Below the pieces are notes generated by a model, which saw only the letters and a program-made list of their open reading frames with translations, did not search any database and was not told the DNA's origin. This document shows positions 52,326 through 62,222 of a DNA stretch of 64,000 nt, piece by piece. The position numbers were made by a program, and so were the translations under genes. The stretch comes from Helicobacter kayseriensis. Lineage in GTDB: Bacteria > Campylobacterota > Campylobacteria > Campylobacterales > Helicobacteraceae. The stretch spans positions 62,001-126,000 of the forward strand of contig NZ_JAJTNB010000003.1 of NCBI RefSeq assembly GCF_021300655.1, read 5' to 3'. Position 1 is the first letter of the stretch, and each line of letters opens with the position of its first letter.

Positions 52326-53384
52326 ATGTCCTCTTTGTCTGCAGTGTTTTTTAGTGTTATTATCCCCACCTTCAACCGTGAGGATTTTATCAGTCGCGCT
52401 ATTGATTCGGTGCTTTGTCAAGATTTTGAAAACTTTGAGTTGATTGTTGTTGATGATGGTAGTACAGATAGAACAAGGGAGTTGTTGGAACAATACAATG
52501 ATGAGAGAATTCGATATTTTTATAAAGCAAATGGAGGAGTTTCATCGGCAAGAAATTTAGGCTTGCAACACGCTAGAGGGCAATATGTTACATTTATAGA
52601 TAGTGATGATTATATCGCCCAAGGTTTTTTGAAAGATGCATATAGTTTTCTCTCAAAAGGAGATATTGAGTGCTTATTTTATGCAGGAGTGGCGATTCAA
52701 AAAACAAAAGAAATAAAAGTTCCCCTCTTTTGGGCCAAAGCAAGTGGTGATCAAGAGTACGTAGGAAGAGGGCTGTTTATTGATTTTTGTCTTTATTTGG
52801 GAAATTCTTGGGGATGTGGAAAATTTTTTAAAAACAGCGCTATACAAGAACACCATCTTCAATTTTGTGAAGAGATTAGCTATGGCGAAGATTTGATGTT
52901 TGTCTTAAGTTTTTTGGCTTTTGCTCAAAATAGCTTTGTAAGAAATAAAAATTATTACTATTGTGATATTCGATATGAAAGTTTGAGTCGTTCTCAAATC
53001 AGTAAAAAAGATCATATTGAGAATCTTTTGAAGGGATATGAAAAATTGAGAAAGCTTTTGATTGGACAACAAAAAGAAGAGTTATTGTTCTTTTTAAACA
53101 CAATTTATGCTGACCACATTTTTTCTCGCTATTGTAGCTTGGGAGCGCTGTGCTCAAGAGGTGGGAATTGGGAAAAGAAATGTATGGCTTTGTTTCAGGA
53201 TAGGAATCAGGATGTAAGCTCTTTTGAGAGGAAAATAAGACAAAGGGTTGTGGGAATTAATTCTAGGAGGGCAATGATTTTGCTTGCCGAAGGCTTTCGT
53301 TTCTGTGTTGTTTTGGCTAGTTATTTGCCCGATTCAATTAGGAAAGGAATCAAAAGTTTTATTAAAAAAGTAAAAATCGCTTAA
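52326..53384 (+). CDS. GT2-family glycosyltransferase
   Basis: A 352-aa family-2 transferase: VIIPTFNREDFISRAIDSVLCQDFENFELIVVDDGSTDRT, TFIDSDDYIAQG, and LYLGNSWGCGKFFKNSAIQ with the later EISYGEDLMFVLSFL. The last 90 residues are helical and basic. AAAGG lies 8 bases ahead of the ATG. It ends 22 bases from the convergent groL stop, with a G10 run between. This is the third gene of the sugar-transfer cluster. Confidence 0.82.
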   Translation: MSSLSAVFFSVIIPTFNREDFISRAIDSVLCQDFENFELIVVDDGSTDRTRELLEQYNDERIRYFYKANGGVSSARNLGLQHARGQYVTFIDSDDYIAQGFLKDAYSFLSKGDIECLFYAGVAIQKTKEIKVPLFWAKASGDQEYVGRGLFIDFCLYLGNSWGCGKFFKNSAIQEHHLQFCEEISYGEDLMFVLSFLAFAQNSFVRNKNYYYCDIRYESLSRSQISKKDHIENLLKGYEKLRKLLIGQQKEELLFFLNTIYADHIFSRYCSLGALCSRGGNWEKKCMALFQDRNQDVSSFERKIRQRVVGINSRRAMILLAEGFRFCVVLASYLPDSIRKGIKSFIKKVKIA

Positions 53385-53395
53385 AAGAGAAGGGT

Positions 53396-53405
53396 GGGGG
53401 GGGGG
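53396..53405 (+). repeat. Poly-G tract (G10) between convergent GT2 and groL
   Basis: Ten G residues sit 12 bases after the GT2 stop and directly before the groL stop codon region. No frame runs across it. No hairpin terminator was found in the 22-base gap. Confidence 0.85.
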
Positions 53406-53406
53406 A

Positions 53407-55056
<1,650 letters not shown>

Positions 55057-55063
55057 TTACTCC

Positions 55064-55336
55064 TTATAAAATTGTTCCTAAAATGTCTTCAAGTTCCAAA
55101 ACGATATATTCTTTGCCATCAAGTTTGATTTCATTTCCTTTATATTTGCCAAAAACAACAGTTTGACTAAGCGCTACGCATTTGCATCCTTCTTCGATCT
55201 CTTTGCTAATGGCGACAACTTTCCCCATCAATGGCTTTTCTTTTGCATTATCTGGGATGATAATTCCAGAACTTGTTTTTGTATCTTCTTCAAGTCTTTC
55301 AACCAAAATTCTTTTACCCAGTGGTTTGAAATTCAT
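55064..55336 (-). CDS. groS: Co-chaperonin GroES
   Basis: GroES caps the GroEL cavity. The 90-aa protein is the short form: [36 protein letters not shown] (the mobile loop and lid) and [28 protein letters not shown]. The C-terminal metal-binding His/Cys extension found in H. pylori GroES (HspA) is absent, as in other helicobacters. AAGGAG lies ahead of the ATG. It heads the groSL operon. Confidence 0.97.
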   Translation of the reverse strand: MNFKPLGKRILVERLEEDTKTSSGIIIPDNAKEKPLMGKVVAISKEIEEGCKCVALSQTVVFGKYKGNEIKLDGKEYIVLELEDILGTIL

Positions 55337-55359
55337 TTCAATACTCCTTGATAGTTTGA

Positions 55360-55384
55360 TAGCACTTAAATATTTTAAGTGCTA
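55360..55384 (-). promoter_or_regulatory. CIRCE-type HrcA operator
   Basis: TAGCACTT and AAGTGCTA form an 8-bp inverted repeat with a 9-base spacer, matching the CIRCE layout TTAGCACTC-N9-GAGTGCTAA. It lies just downstream of the -10 box, so HrcA bound here would cover the transcription start. It sits 24 bases before groS. Confidence 0.85.
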
Positions 55385-55386
55385 CG

Positions 55387-55415
55387 ATTTTATACTATTT
55401 TTGATTTACTTTCAA
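55387..55415 (-). promoter_or_regulatory. groSL promoter
   Basis: On the minus strand, TTGAAA (55415-55410) and TAAAAT within TATAAAAT (55394-55387) are spaced 17 bases apart, a close match to the vegetative promoter. The CIRCE site begins 2 bases beyond the -10 box. Confidence 0.65.
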
Positions 55416-55427
55416 TTGCTTTAAGTC

Positions 55428-55480
55428 ATAAATACTCACTAATATTTAGTCTATTTGGCTAAATATTAGTGAGTATTTAT
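55428..55480. promoter_or_regulatory. Perfect 22-bp inverted repeat upstream of the groSL promoter
   Basis: Bases 55428-55449 and 55459-55480 are exact reverse complements with a 9-base spacer; the inner half-site is ACTCACTAATATTTAG. The centre lies about 40 bases upstream of the -35 box. The sequence does not match HAIR (CTTGAGT-N7-ACTCAAG) or CIRCE. It could be the second operator expected for HspR-type control in Helicobacter, another regulator's site, or a terminator for the flanking minus-strand gene. Confidence 0.7.
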
Positions 55481-55692
55481 CTATAAGAATATCCAAAAAC
55501 ATATTGGAAACCTCGTCTATTTGGGGGCTTATTGATCATTTAAAGATATTGAAGAATGCAAAAATAGAGTTATACAAGATTGTGAAATAGAGACCAGAAT
55601 TCTCTATTGAGTGAATATTTGAGAGTGGATTGGGGTCCTCCTGCACCAACGGACTTTGTAAATACGTTGGGTTTGAGAGTGAGGAGCAAGGA
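55481..55692. other. Region between groS operators and the GT8 gene
   Basis: Bases 55570-55692 form an in-frame extension of the GT8 gene beyond its TAA, reading protein-like for about 40 codons on the minus strand (SVGAGGPQSTLKYSLNREFW). The remaining 90 bases (55481-55569) show no recognised feature. Confidence 0.4.
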
Positions 55693-56692
55693 TTATTTAA
55701 AAAATTTTCTTTTGATGTAGTTGAGTGCCCGATAGAAAAAACGAGATTTTTGGAACTTGGCAAACATTAGGCTCTCTAGAGAGCAAAGATAGTCTTGCAA
55801 GAATGGAGTTTTGCAAAGATAGGAAAACCATAAATCAGATTTGGGCTCACTGGGGGTATTCCATGGTTTGTTTGCCCCAACAAAATGAAGTTGAATTGGG
55901 TGAAGTCTTGCCTCCGTAATTTCTTGTTGTGAGTAAATATTTGGCTTGAATTTTTCCCATAACTCCCCAAAATTTTTCCAGCTAGTATGGGAAACAACAT
56001 GGGCTAGGCTGATTTTTGTATTATGTGGAAAGCATACAATATTTAATACATCTTGTTCTGCTAGGACAAGTTTGTGAGCATTGTTTTCTAAATATCGAAT
56101 CGCTTTTTCTTGAATATTTTCTTTTCTCCACCCTTTAAGATTGATGATGAGATAGCATCCATCTACTCCATGTGAAATTGCTTCTAATTCTTTAGAATCA
56201 AACTTTTTGTATCCACTGCGCCATCCTTTGGACGGAAGAGGAAAAAATGCCTGTGGATCATTGCTGACAACTCCTCCTATCAGATAATCCTCATTGCAAT
56301 CAAAATCATCAAAGCTTCTTGTAATATCTCCCAAAAAGACAACATCAACATCAGAAATAATGATTTTGTCGTATTGAGGGAATAGACTAGGGGCAATGAG
56401 CTTATAAAACACTTCATAAGAAAAGTGGTATTGGTGGGTGAGCTTTTTCCACACATCTTGCAAATAGTTTTGCGCATGGATAAAGTCAAGTGTGGCAAAA
56501 TGAGAGAAAGGCTTGATGGTTAGCTGAAGTTTTTCTTGGTCGTTAGGAGAGATGTTATTGTGGATCACAAAAAGTTTAAATAAAACTTTTTGATGGGGGG
56601 GGGGTATTATTCTTAAGAAGAGAGTAGAAAGCAACAGCGGCTGGGATGACATAATTTTTGTCAAAACAAAACATAATTGGAATTTCTTTCAT
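55693..56692 (-). pseudogene. GT8-family glycosyltransferase, out of frame at a poly-C tract (phase OFF)
   Basis: From an ATG at 56692, with AAAAAGG upstream, the frame encodes a normal GT8 start: MKEIPIMFCFDKNYVIPAAV then AFYSLLKNNTP. A run of 10 C (56595-56604) then shifts it, and it stops within a few codons. The downstream frame carries the rest of the enzyme: KLFVIHNNISPNDQEKL, the metal motif DVDVVF, DGCYLIINLKGW and HFVGANKPWN. Nine or twelve C would join the two parts into a protein of about 332 aa. GT8 enzymes usually add galactose or glucose to LPS. The gene is inserted between groS and dnaG. Confidence 0.85.
56595..56604 (-). repeat. Poly-C tract (C10 on the coding strand) in the GT8 gene
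   Basis: Ten G on the plus strand. Frame arithmetic from the ATG at 56692 shows the gene is joined only for tract lengths divisible by three in this context (9 or 12). The present length keeps the upstream and downstream parts in different frames. Confidence 0.9.
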
Positions 56693-56727
56693 TACAATGC
56701 CTTTTTATCTTTTTTTGTGGATTTTCA

Positions 56728-58341
56728 ATGATTGCTAAGGAATCAATCGAACAGCTTAAAGCAAATCTTGATATTGTTGAAATTTTGGGCAATTATATCC
56801 AACTCAAGCGAGCAGGGGTGAACTATAGCGCTTGTTGTCCGTTTCACGACGAAAAAACACCTAGCTTTATGGTTAGTCCTGCAAAGGGGGTTTATCACTG
56901 CTATGGTTGTGGGGCTGGAGGTGATGCGATTGCTTTTGTGATGGAATATGAAAAGTTGAGTTTTGCAGAAGCGATTGAAAAAATTGCTTCCTTGACCGGA
57001 TTTTCCCTGACATACACCCAAGAGAGGCAGAGAAAAGATTCTAAATTCTTAGACAAAATTGCGCAGTTTTATCACTCAAAACTTTTGCAGTCTCAAGAGG
57101 TTTTGGCTTATGTGGGTGATCGTGGAATTTCAAAGCAAAGCATTGAGAGGTTTTTGCTAGGGCTTTGTGGGTCTGGGTTTGAGAGTGTGAAATTTGCAGA
57201 TACGCACAATGCACGATCTGAGGCCATTGAGCTTGGAGTATTGGGACAAGATAAAGATAGGGTTTATTCTCGGTTTTTTGAACGCTTGATGTTTCCTATT
57301 TTCTCTCCCAATGGGCGAGTTGTTGGCTTTGGTGGGAGGGCATTGCAAGCTCAAAATAATGCCAAATACATCAATTCTCCCCAAAGTAAGGTTTTTAACA
57401 AATCAAAGCTTCTTTATGCTTATCATTTGGCCAAAGAAAGTATCTATGCCCAGCGTCAAATCATTATTACTGAGGGATATATTGATGTGATTATGATGCA
57501 TCAAGCGGGCTTTAAAAATGTTGTTGCTACACTTGGAACTGCACTTACAAAAGATCACCTTCCTCTTTTGTCAAAAGGAGAGCCACAAATCATTGTAGCT
57601 TATGATGGAGATAAGGCAGGAATCAGTGCGGCTTTCAAGGCCTCAAAGCTTTTGGCTGATAAGGAAGGGGGGGTTGTGATTTTTGAGGGAGGCATGGATC
57701 CTGCGGATATGGTTGTTTCTGGCAAGATTGAAGAGATTGCACAACTTTTAAAGAAGCCAATCCCTTTTATTGAGTTTGTATTGAAGCAAACCATTGAGGC
57801 CTATGATTTAAAGAATCCTTTGCAAAAAGAAAAGGCACTCAAGGAATCTTTAGAATTTCTCCATACCCTGTCTCCTCTTTTGCAAGAAGAATATCGAGAG
57901 CTACTTGCCCAAATGCTTAGAATCTCTCCTTCTTTAATTCATATAAAACGAAAAAAAACTTCCTCCCAGATACCAACTAGTCGCATGAATCTAACAGAGC
58001 TTGTCTTGATTAAAAGTATTGTAGAGGATCGTGGGTTGTTGGATTATGCGATTGAATATTTGGATGCTCAATCATTTCAGACACATTTTGCAGAATTTGA
58101 GTTGCTTGCAAGAGGGGAGTGGAGTCATCCTTTGCTTCTTGGAATAAGAATCAATGAAGCAATACAGCCTTTGATGAGAGAAGATTTTCAAAAACAAGTG
58201 CGAGAGCTTGCGATCAAAGATTATCAACAAAGATTGAAAAAGATACCATTTGAGCGAAATTTAGGATATAAGCAGAAAATAGAATTGATCAAAAAATATA
58301 AGTGTTGTATCGAAAAAATTCAAAAGGAGAATCATGAGTAA
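56728..58341 (+). CDS. dnaG: DNA primase DnaG
   Basis: DnaG makes RNA primers for replication. The zinc-binding domain has C37, H40, C58 and C61 (CCPFHDEKTPSF and HCYGCGAGGD). The catalytic TOPRIM part holds GRVVGFGGRAL, TEGYIDVIMMHQAG and AYDGDKAGISAAFKA. The C-terminal 180 residues are the variable helicase-binding region. The 537 aa length is in the usual range. The ATG at 56728 gives the conserved start MIAKESIEQLKANLDIVEIL; a longer frame from 56677 crosses into the divergent GT8 promoter. It overlaps the next gene by 8 bases. Confidence 0.96.
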   Translation: MIAKESIEQLKANLDIVEILGNYIQLKRAGVNYSACCPFHDEKTPSFMVSPAKGVYHCYGCGAGGDAIAFVMEYEKLSFAEAIEKIASLTGFSLTYTQERQRKDSKFLDKIAQFYHSKLLQSQEVLAYVGDRGISKQSIERFLLGLCGSGFESVKFADTHNARSEAIELGVLGQDKDRVYSRFFERLMFPIFSPNGRVVGFGGRALQAQNNAKYINSPQSKVFNKSKLLYAYHLAKESIYAQRQIIITEGYIDVIMMHQAGFKNVVATLGTALTKDHLPLLSKGEPQIIVAYDGDKAGISAAFKASKLLADKEGGVVIFEGGMDPADMVVSGKIEEIAQLLKKPIPFIEFVLKQTIEAYDLKNPLQKEKALKESLEFLHTLSPLLQEEYRELLAQMLRISPSLIHIKRKKTSSQIPTSRMNLTELVLIKSIVEDRGLLDYAIEYLDAQSFQTHFAEFELLARGEWSHPLLLGIRINEAIQPLMREDFQKQVRELAIKDYQQRLKKIPFERNLGYKQKIELIKKYKCCIEKIQKENHE

Positions 58342-59389
58342 GAAAAAAGCCATAGCTTTGTTTAGTGGGGGATGTGATAGCTTGATCAGTATGCAATTGA
58401 TGAAAGAGCAGGGGATTGAGGTTGTTGCAATTAATTTCAATATTGGATTTGGGGGAAATAAAAGTAAGTTGGAGTATTTCCACAATGCGACTGCACAAAT
58501 TGGCGTGGAGTTTATTAGTGTCGATATCCGCAAGCAATTTTTTAATGATGTTTTGTTTGCGCCAAAATATGGCTATGGAAAATATTTTAATCCTTGCATA
58601 GATTGCCATGCCAATATGTTCAAAAATGCTTTTTTAAAACTTGTAGAGCTTGATGCAGATTTTGTCATCAGTGGAGAAGTATTGGGGCAACGCCCAAAAA
58701 GTCAAAGAAAAGAGGCATTAGATCAAGTGAAAATTTTGGTCAAAAAAATGGGAGAAGATTCTCGATTTGCGCATTTGATTGATCCTAATGGAGATGGAAT
58801 CCAAAAGCCCAAAAGTCTAGATGAGCTTCTTTTGCGTCCGATGAGTGCAAAGCTTTTGGAGGAGACTTATCCAGAAAGAATGGGGTGGGTAGATCGATCC
58901 AAATTGCTTGATGTGCATGGACGCGGAAGAACTCGTCAATTGGAGATGATTCAAAATTATGGATGGAAATATTTTGAGAAGCCAGGAGGAGGGTGCTTGC
59001 TGACGGATACGAGCGTGGCTTTGAAGATTAAAGATTTGCAATCACATCGCGGAATGATCTTTGAGGATGTGGAGCTTGTCAAGGCGGGACGCTATATGGT
59101 TTTGCCCAATGGTGCGCGATGCATCATTGCTAGAAATGAAGAAGAGAATCAGAAGCTAGATATTGAAAATCCGATGATGGAAAAGATTGTCTTGCTTGAT
59201 TGTAATGGTCCAATAGGGCTAATAGAAAAAAATGCAACAAAAGAGGATAAATGCTTGGCTGGAAGAATTGCTCTAGGATATGGCAAAAGTCATTTAGAGC
59301 AAGATTATCAAGTGCGTATTGGTGATATGCAATACAAGCTTACCCCCTTAGAGCGCCAAGAAGCTCAGAAATATTTATTCTTAAAATAG
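58334..59389 (+). CDS. PP-loop ATPase, tRNA-thiolation-like, with NFACT-R-type C-terminal domain
   Basis: A 351-aa enzyme with the PP-loop ALFSGGCDSLISMQLMKEQG at residues 8-27, as in ThiI and MnmA, which activate uridine in tRNA by adenylation. CIDCHANMF gives a Cys pair in the place of the catalytic and metal cysteines, and GEVLGQRPKSQ is also typical. PGGGCLLTDTSVALKI marks the end of the ATPase half; the last 110 residues (RYMVLPNGARCIIARNEEEN) resemble the NFACT-R/DUF814 domain. The combination is known in Helicobacter next to dnaG. The exact tRNA target is not evident. Confidence 0.75.
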   Translation: MSKKKAIALFSGGCDSLISMQLMKEQGIEVVAINFNIGFGGNKSKLEYFHNATAQIGVEFISVDIRKQFFNDVLFAPKYGYGKYFNPCIDCHANMFKNAFLKLVELDADFVISGEVLGQRPKSQRKEALDQVKILVKKMGEDSRFAHLIDPNGDGIQKPKSLDELLLRPMSAKLLEETYPERMGWVDRSKLLDVHGRGRTRQLEMIQNYGWKYFEKPGGGCLLTDTSVALKIKDLQSHRGMIFEDVELVKAGRYMVLPNGARCIIARNEEENQKLDIENPMMEKIVLLDCNGPIGLIEKNATKEDKCLAGRIALGYGKSHLEQDYQVRIGDMQYKLTPLERQEAQKYLFLK

Positions 59390-59400
59390 ATCAAAGATCT

Positions 59401-59423
59401 AAGGATGAGAAATTCTCATCCTT
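59401..59423. terminator. Bidirectional stem-loop between convergent genes
   Basis: AAGGATGAGAA and TTCTCATCCTT are exact complements around a single base, located between the PP-loop gene stop (59389) and the porin stop (59428). A three-base T-run follows on the plus strand. The symmetric placement suits termination from both sides. Confidence 0.65.
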
Positions 59424-59427
59424 TGAA

Positions 59428-60687
59428 TTAAAACTGATAATTGATTTTTGCTTGAGCTTTTCCGATTGATAAATCCCCAAATGTTGATCCTACCAGTGCA
59501 GATAGAGATAATTTCTCACTAAAGTCATATTTGAGAGTAAAGGATAACTCGTGAAGTTTGGCATTCATGCTTCCACCCAAAAGAGAGGCTTGATGTCGTG
59601 AAAAACCTTTCTTAAGAAGTCTATATTGGTTGTTCCCTCCAATATAGGCATATGAAAGACCCATTGAGGTTTTTTGATTTGCATAGCCAAGTGAAGCATA
59701 GGCAACTTGAATGCTTGAGCTTTGATTGGATTGTTTGTATCCACCAACACCATTGAGTGCATACCCATTGCCAGATCCAACATCCCACCAAATATTTCCT
59801 CCCATATTAAAGCCTGCACAATAATTTAAAAGTGCACCATATCCATCACCAAAACTTCCAGTATAGCCTGCTGTGAGATTTATACCAAAGCTTTCATAGC
59901 TTGCCTGTATATTATAAAGTCCGCGGAGCTTAGCTGAGAGTTCACCTAGATTGAAAAAAGATTCATTTGTGTTCACTTGTGTTGCAGCGACCTGTGTTTG
60001 AAGAGTAAGTCCAGCAATTGAGTAATTCAAATCAGCAAAAGTGAGAAAATCAATCGTTTTGATTGCATGTGCAACCCAAACATCAAAACCAAATCCATTG
60101 AAGTTTTCACCATGAATTCCGCCAATAAAAAGAGGTCTTGAGGAATTCATGCTTACATCATCTTCATCAGCAAGAGGAGAGGAGTGGATGGCATTTGCAT
60201 TATCAAGTCCCCAAGCTCCATAAGCTTGAAGAGAGAAGGTGAGATTTTCAATATCATTGTTTGTCATTGCCGCACCATAGCCAAAATCCCATTCCGAATC
60301 GCTAAAAGGTGTTGCAATGTTCATTTTTCCCAATGTAATTGTTGTTTTGGAGGATTGAGGTGTCCAAACACCATAAAGGGACATAAGCCCAATAGAAGGA
60401 ATTCCTGAGGGAGAGCTTGAATTTTCTAAGAAGCTTCCTCCATCAGGAGCACTTGTCCCATAATCAACAAAGACTCTTGTTCCAACTGAGAAGCCATGAT
60501 AAGAGCCTGTTTGTAGATTGAGCCAAACACGTGTTTGAAAAGCGCTTCCATTTGCATCTTCTCCAAACATGAGCGTATATTGCCCATATGTGTAGCCATC
60601 AACATTGATATCTTTGATTGCATCAAGAAGACTTTCTTGTCCATAGAGGCCGGATGTGATCAATAGTATTTGAGAAAATTTTTTCAT
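59428..60687 (-). CDS. Outer-membrane porin, MOMP/OprD-like, downstream copy
   Basis: A 419-aa beta-barrel protein with a signal peptide (MKKFSQILLITSGLYGQ; cleavage near residue 16). Alternating strands and aromatic girdle residues run through the sequence, and it ends KINYQF, with the C-terminal Phe needed for outer-membrane insertion. It shares long blocks with the upstream copy (TPFSDSEWDFGYGAAM, SLQAYGAWGLDNAN, VAHAIKTIDFLTFADLNYSIAGL, AGYTGSFGDGYGALLN). The ATG at 60687 has AAGGA upstream, so the frame start at 60717 is rejected. It is likely a general or cation-type porin. Confidence 0.78.
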   Translation of the reverse strand: MKKFSQILLITSGLYGQESLLDAIKDINVDGYTYGQYTLMFGEDANGSAFQTRVWLNLQTGSYHGFSVGTRVFVDYGTSAPDGGSFLENSSSPSGIPSIGLMSLYGVWTPQSSKTTITLGKMNIATPFSDSEWDFGYGAAMTNNDIENLTFSLQAYGAWGLDNANAIHSSPLADEDDVSMNSSRPLFIGGIHGENFNGFGFDVWVAHAIKTIDFLTFADLNYSIAGLTLQTQVAATQVNTNESFFNLGELSAKLRGLYNIQASYESFGINLTAGYTGSFGDGYGALLNYCAGFNMGGNIWWDVGSGNGYALNGVGGYKQSNQSSSIQVAYASLGYANQKTSMGLSYAYIGGNNQYRLLKKGFSRHQASLLGGSMNAKLHELSFTLKYDFSEKLSLSALVGSTFGDLSIGKAQAKINYQF

Positions 60688-60769
60688 TAAAATCCTTCTT
60701 GTGTCTTTGGTTTTCACTTAGCGTGTATGAGAGGATTGTATCAAAAGAAAAGAGGAAAGTGGAAGAGGT

Positions 60770-60792
60770 CAAGGTGCAAAAGAAGCACCTTG
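60770..60792 (-). terminator. Stem-loop between the two porin genes
   Basis: CAAGGTGC and GCACCTTG pair around a 7-base loop, just after the stop of the upstream porin gene. On the minus strand a pyrimidine-rich stretch rather than a clean T-run follows, so partial termination is plausible. Confidence 0.5.
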
Positions 60793-60795
60793 GTT

Positions 60796-62151
60796 TTAGA
60801 ATTTATAAGTAAGTTTAGCTCTTGCTCTTCCCATTTGGAGATCTCCAAATGTCGATCCAACAAGGACAGATAAGGCAAGCTTATCAGAGAAGGCATAGGT
60901 AGAGGAAACAGAGAATTCGTGCATTTGTACATCCATATGAGTTTTGTTAGGATGATTTTCTTTTCCTTTTGCCATTAGCATATAGTTATTGCTTGTAACA
61001 TAAGCATAATCAAGGCTCAAAGAAATGTTTTTAACTCCCTTATAGCCAAGTGAAGCATAAGCAACTTGAACTTTTGAAGCAGAGCCATCAGATGTTTTTG
61101 TTCCACCTGTTCCAATGATCCCATATCCATTTGCTCCACTACTAAGAGTGTCATACCAGATTTTTCCACCCATATTGAAAGAAGCAGTGCTGTTTAAAAG
61201 TGCACCATATCCATCACCAAAGCTTCCAGTGTAACCAGCAGCGGCAACGATGCCTGTTTCATTTGAGTTATAGGCAAGTTGAAAGTTATAAAGTCCTCTT
61301 AATTTTGCAGTTAAGTCTTGTGTTGTGTTAGAAAGATCGAAGTGCTTGCTTGATGTATTGACTTGAGTTGTAGCAATTTGAGTTTGGAGTTTTACTCCAG
61401 CAATTGTGTAATTAAGATCTACAAAAGTCAAGAAATCAATTGTATCTACAGCATGTGCAACCCAAGCATCAAAACCGACTCCAGCAAGCTCTTTTTGATC
61501 TCCTGTTATACCAAAGATAAATAAAGGTTTTTCAGAAACAAGCTCTGGAGTACCAATTGTATTGCTGTTATCCAAAGCCCAAGCTCCATAAGCTTGAAGA
61601 TGGAATCCAACTCCTGCAATATCATAGTTATCGATACCTGCACCATAGGCAAAATCCCATGCGCTATCACTAAAAGGTGTGATAATGTTCATTTTTCCTG
61701 CAGTGATAACTGTGGCAGAAGATTCAAATGTCTTGCGACCATAGAGAGCTTGAAGACCTAATTGCATATTTTCAGCTGGAGATGCCCCAGAATTTTCAAG
61801 GAAGCTTTTTCCATTTGGAGCTCCTCCCCCTATAGATGCATAAACTCTTGTGCCAACAGAGAAGCCATAATATGCTCCCGTATTGACATCAATAGCTGTT
61901 CTAAATCTCATCGCAGTTCCACTTGCATCACTTCCAAACATAGAAGTAAGCTGACCATAAACATAACCACCGATTGTTGTTCCTTCAAGTGCATCCATTA
62001 GAGAAGTTTTTGTTGAGGGTGGGATAGACTTATCTACTTTTTGCTGAGGTTCTTGAGCGTTAGCCTGAGTTGTTTCAGTTGTTTCAGCATTTGCATAGCC
62101 AAAGGCGCCAAGTGCAACCAATGTTGCCAAAGAGTTTTTTAAAGTTTTCAT
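60796..62151 (-). CDS. Outer-membrane porin, MOMP/OprD-like, upstream copy
   Basis: A 451-aa beta-barrel protein. Residues 1-22 are a signal peptide ending ANA, followed by a short Thr/Gln-rich linker (ETTETTQANAQEPQQ) not found in the second copy. The barrel carries TPFSDSAWDFAYGAGIDNYDI, HLQAYGAWALDNSN, AHAVDTIDFLTFVDLNYTIAGV and GYTGSFGDGYGALL, and ends RARAKLTYKF. Strong similarity to the gene at 59428 shows a tandem duplication. Codon usage is biased toward common codons, in keeping with high expression. Confidence 0.8.
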   Translation of the reverse strand: MKTLKNSLATLVALGAFGYANAETTETTQANAQEPQQKVDKSIPPSTKTSLMDALEGTTIGGYVYGQLTSMFGSDASGTAMRFRTAIDVNTGAYYGFSVGTRVYASIGGGAPNGKSFLENSGASPAENMQLGLQALYGRKTFESSATVITAGKMNIITPFSDSAWDFAYGAGIDNYDIAGVGFHLQAYGAWALDNSNTIGTPELVSEKPLFIFGITGDQKELAGVGFDAWVAHAVDTIDFLTFVDLNYTIAGVKLQTQIATTQVNTSSKHFDLSNTTQDLTAKLRGLYNFQLAYNSNETGIVAAAGYTGSFGDGYGALLNSTASFNMGGKIWYDTLSSGANGYGIIGTGGTKTSDGSASKVQVAYASLGYKGVKNISLSLDYAYVTSNNYMLMAKGKENHPNKTHMDVQMHEFSVSSTYAFSDKLALSVLVGSTFGDLQMGRARAKLTYKF

Positions 62152-62222
62152 TTTTCTCCTTTTTGTGTTTGCTTTAAATGCCTAGGAATGCTAGCACAAA
62201 ATTGAAGTAAAAAGAAAAAAAC

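Noticed and set aside
55536-55763. 75-aa minus-strand ORF overlapping the GT8 end
   Set aside because: It is in a different frame from the GT8 gene and its read-through tail, which has the more protein-like sequence.
56664-56664. TTG at 56664 as the GT8 start
   Set aside because: It gives an N-terminus unlike GT8 enzymes and has no ribosome-binding site; the family N-terminus lies in the other frame from ATG 56692.
57667-57673. G7 run in dnaG as a contingency tract
   Set aside because: Seven units within an essential gene coding Gly-Gly; switching would be lethal, and the length is ordinary.
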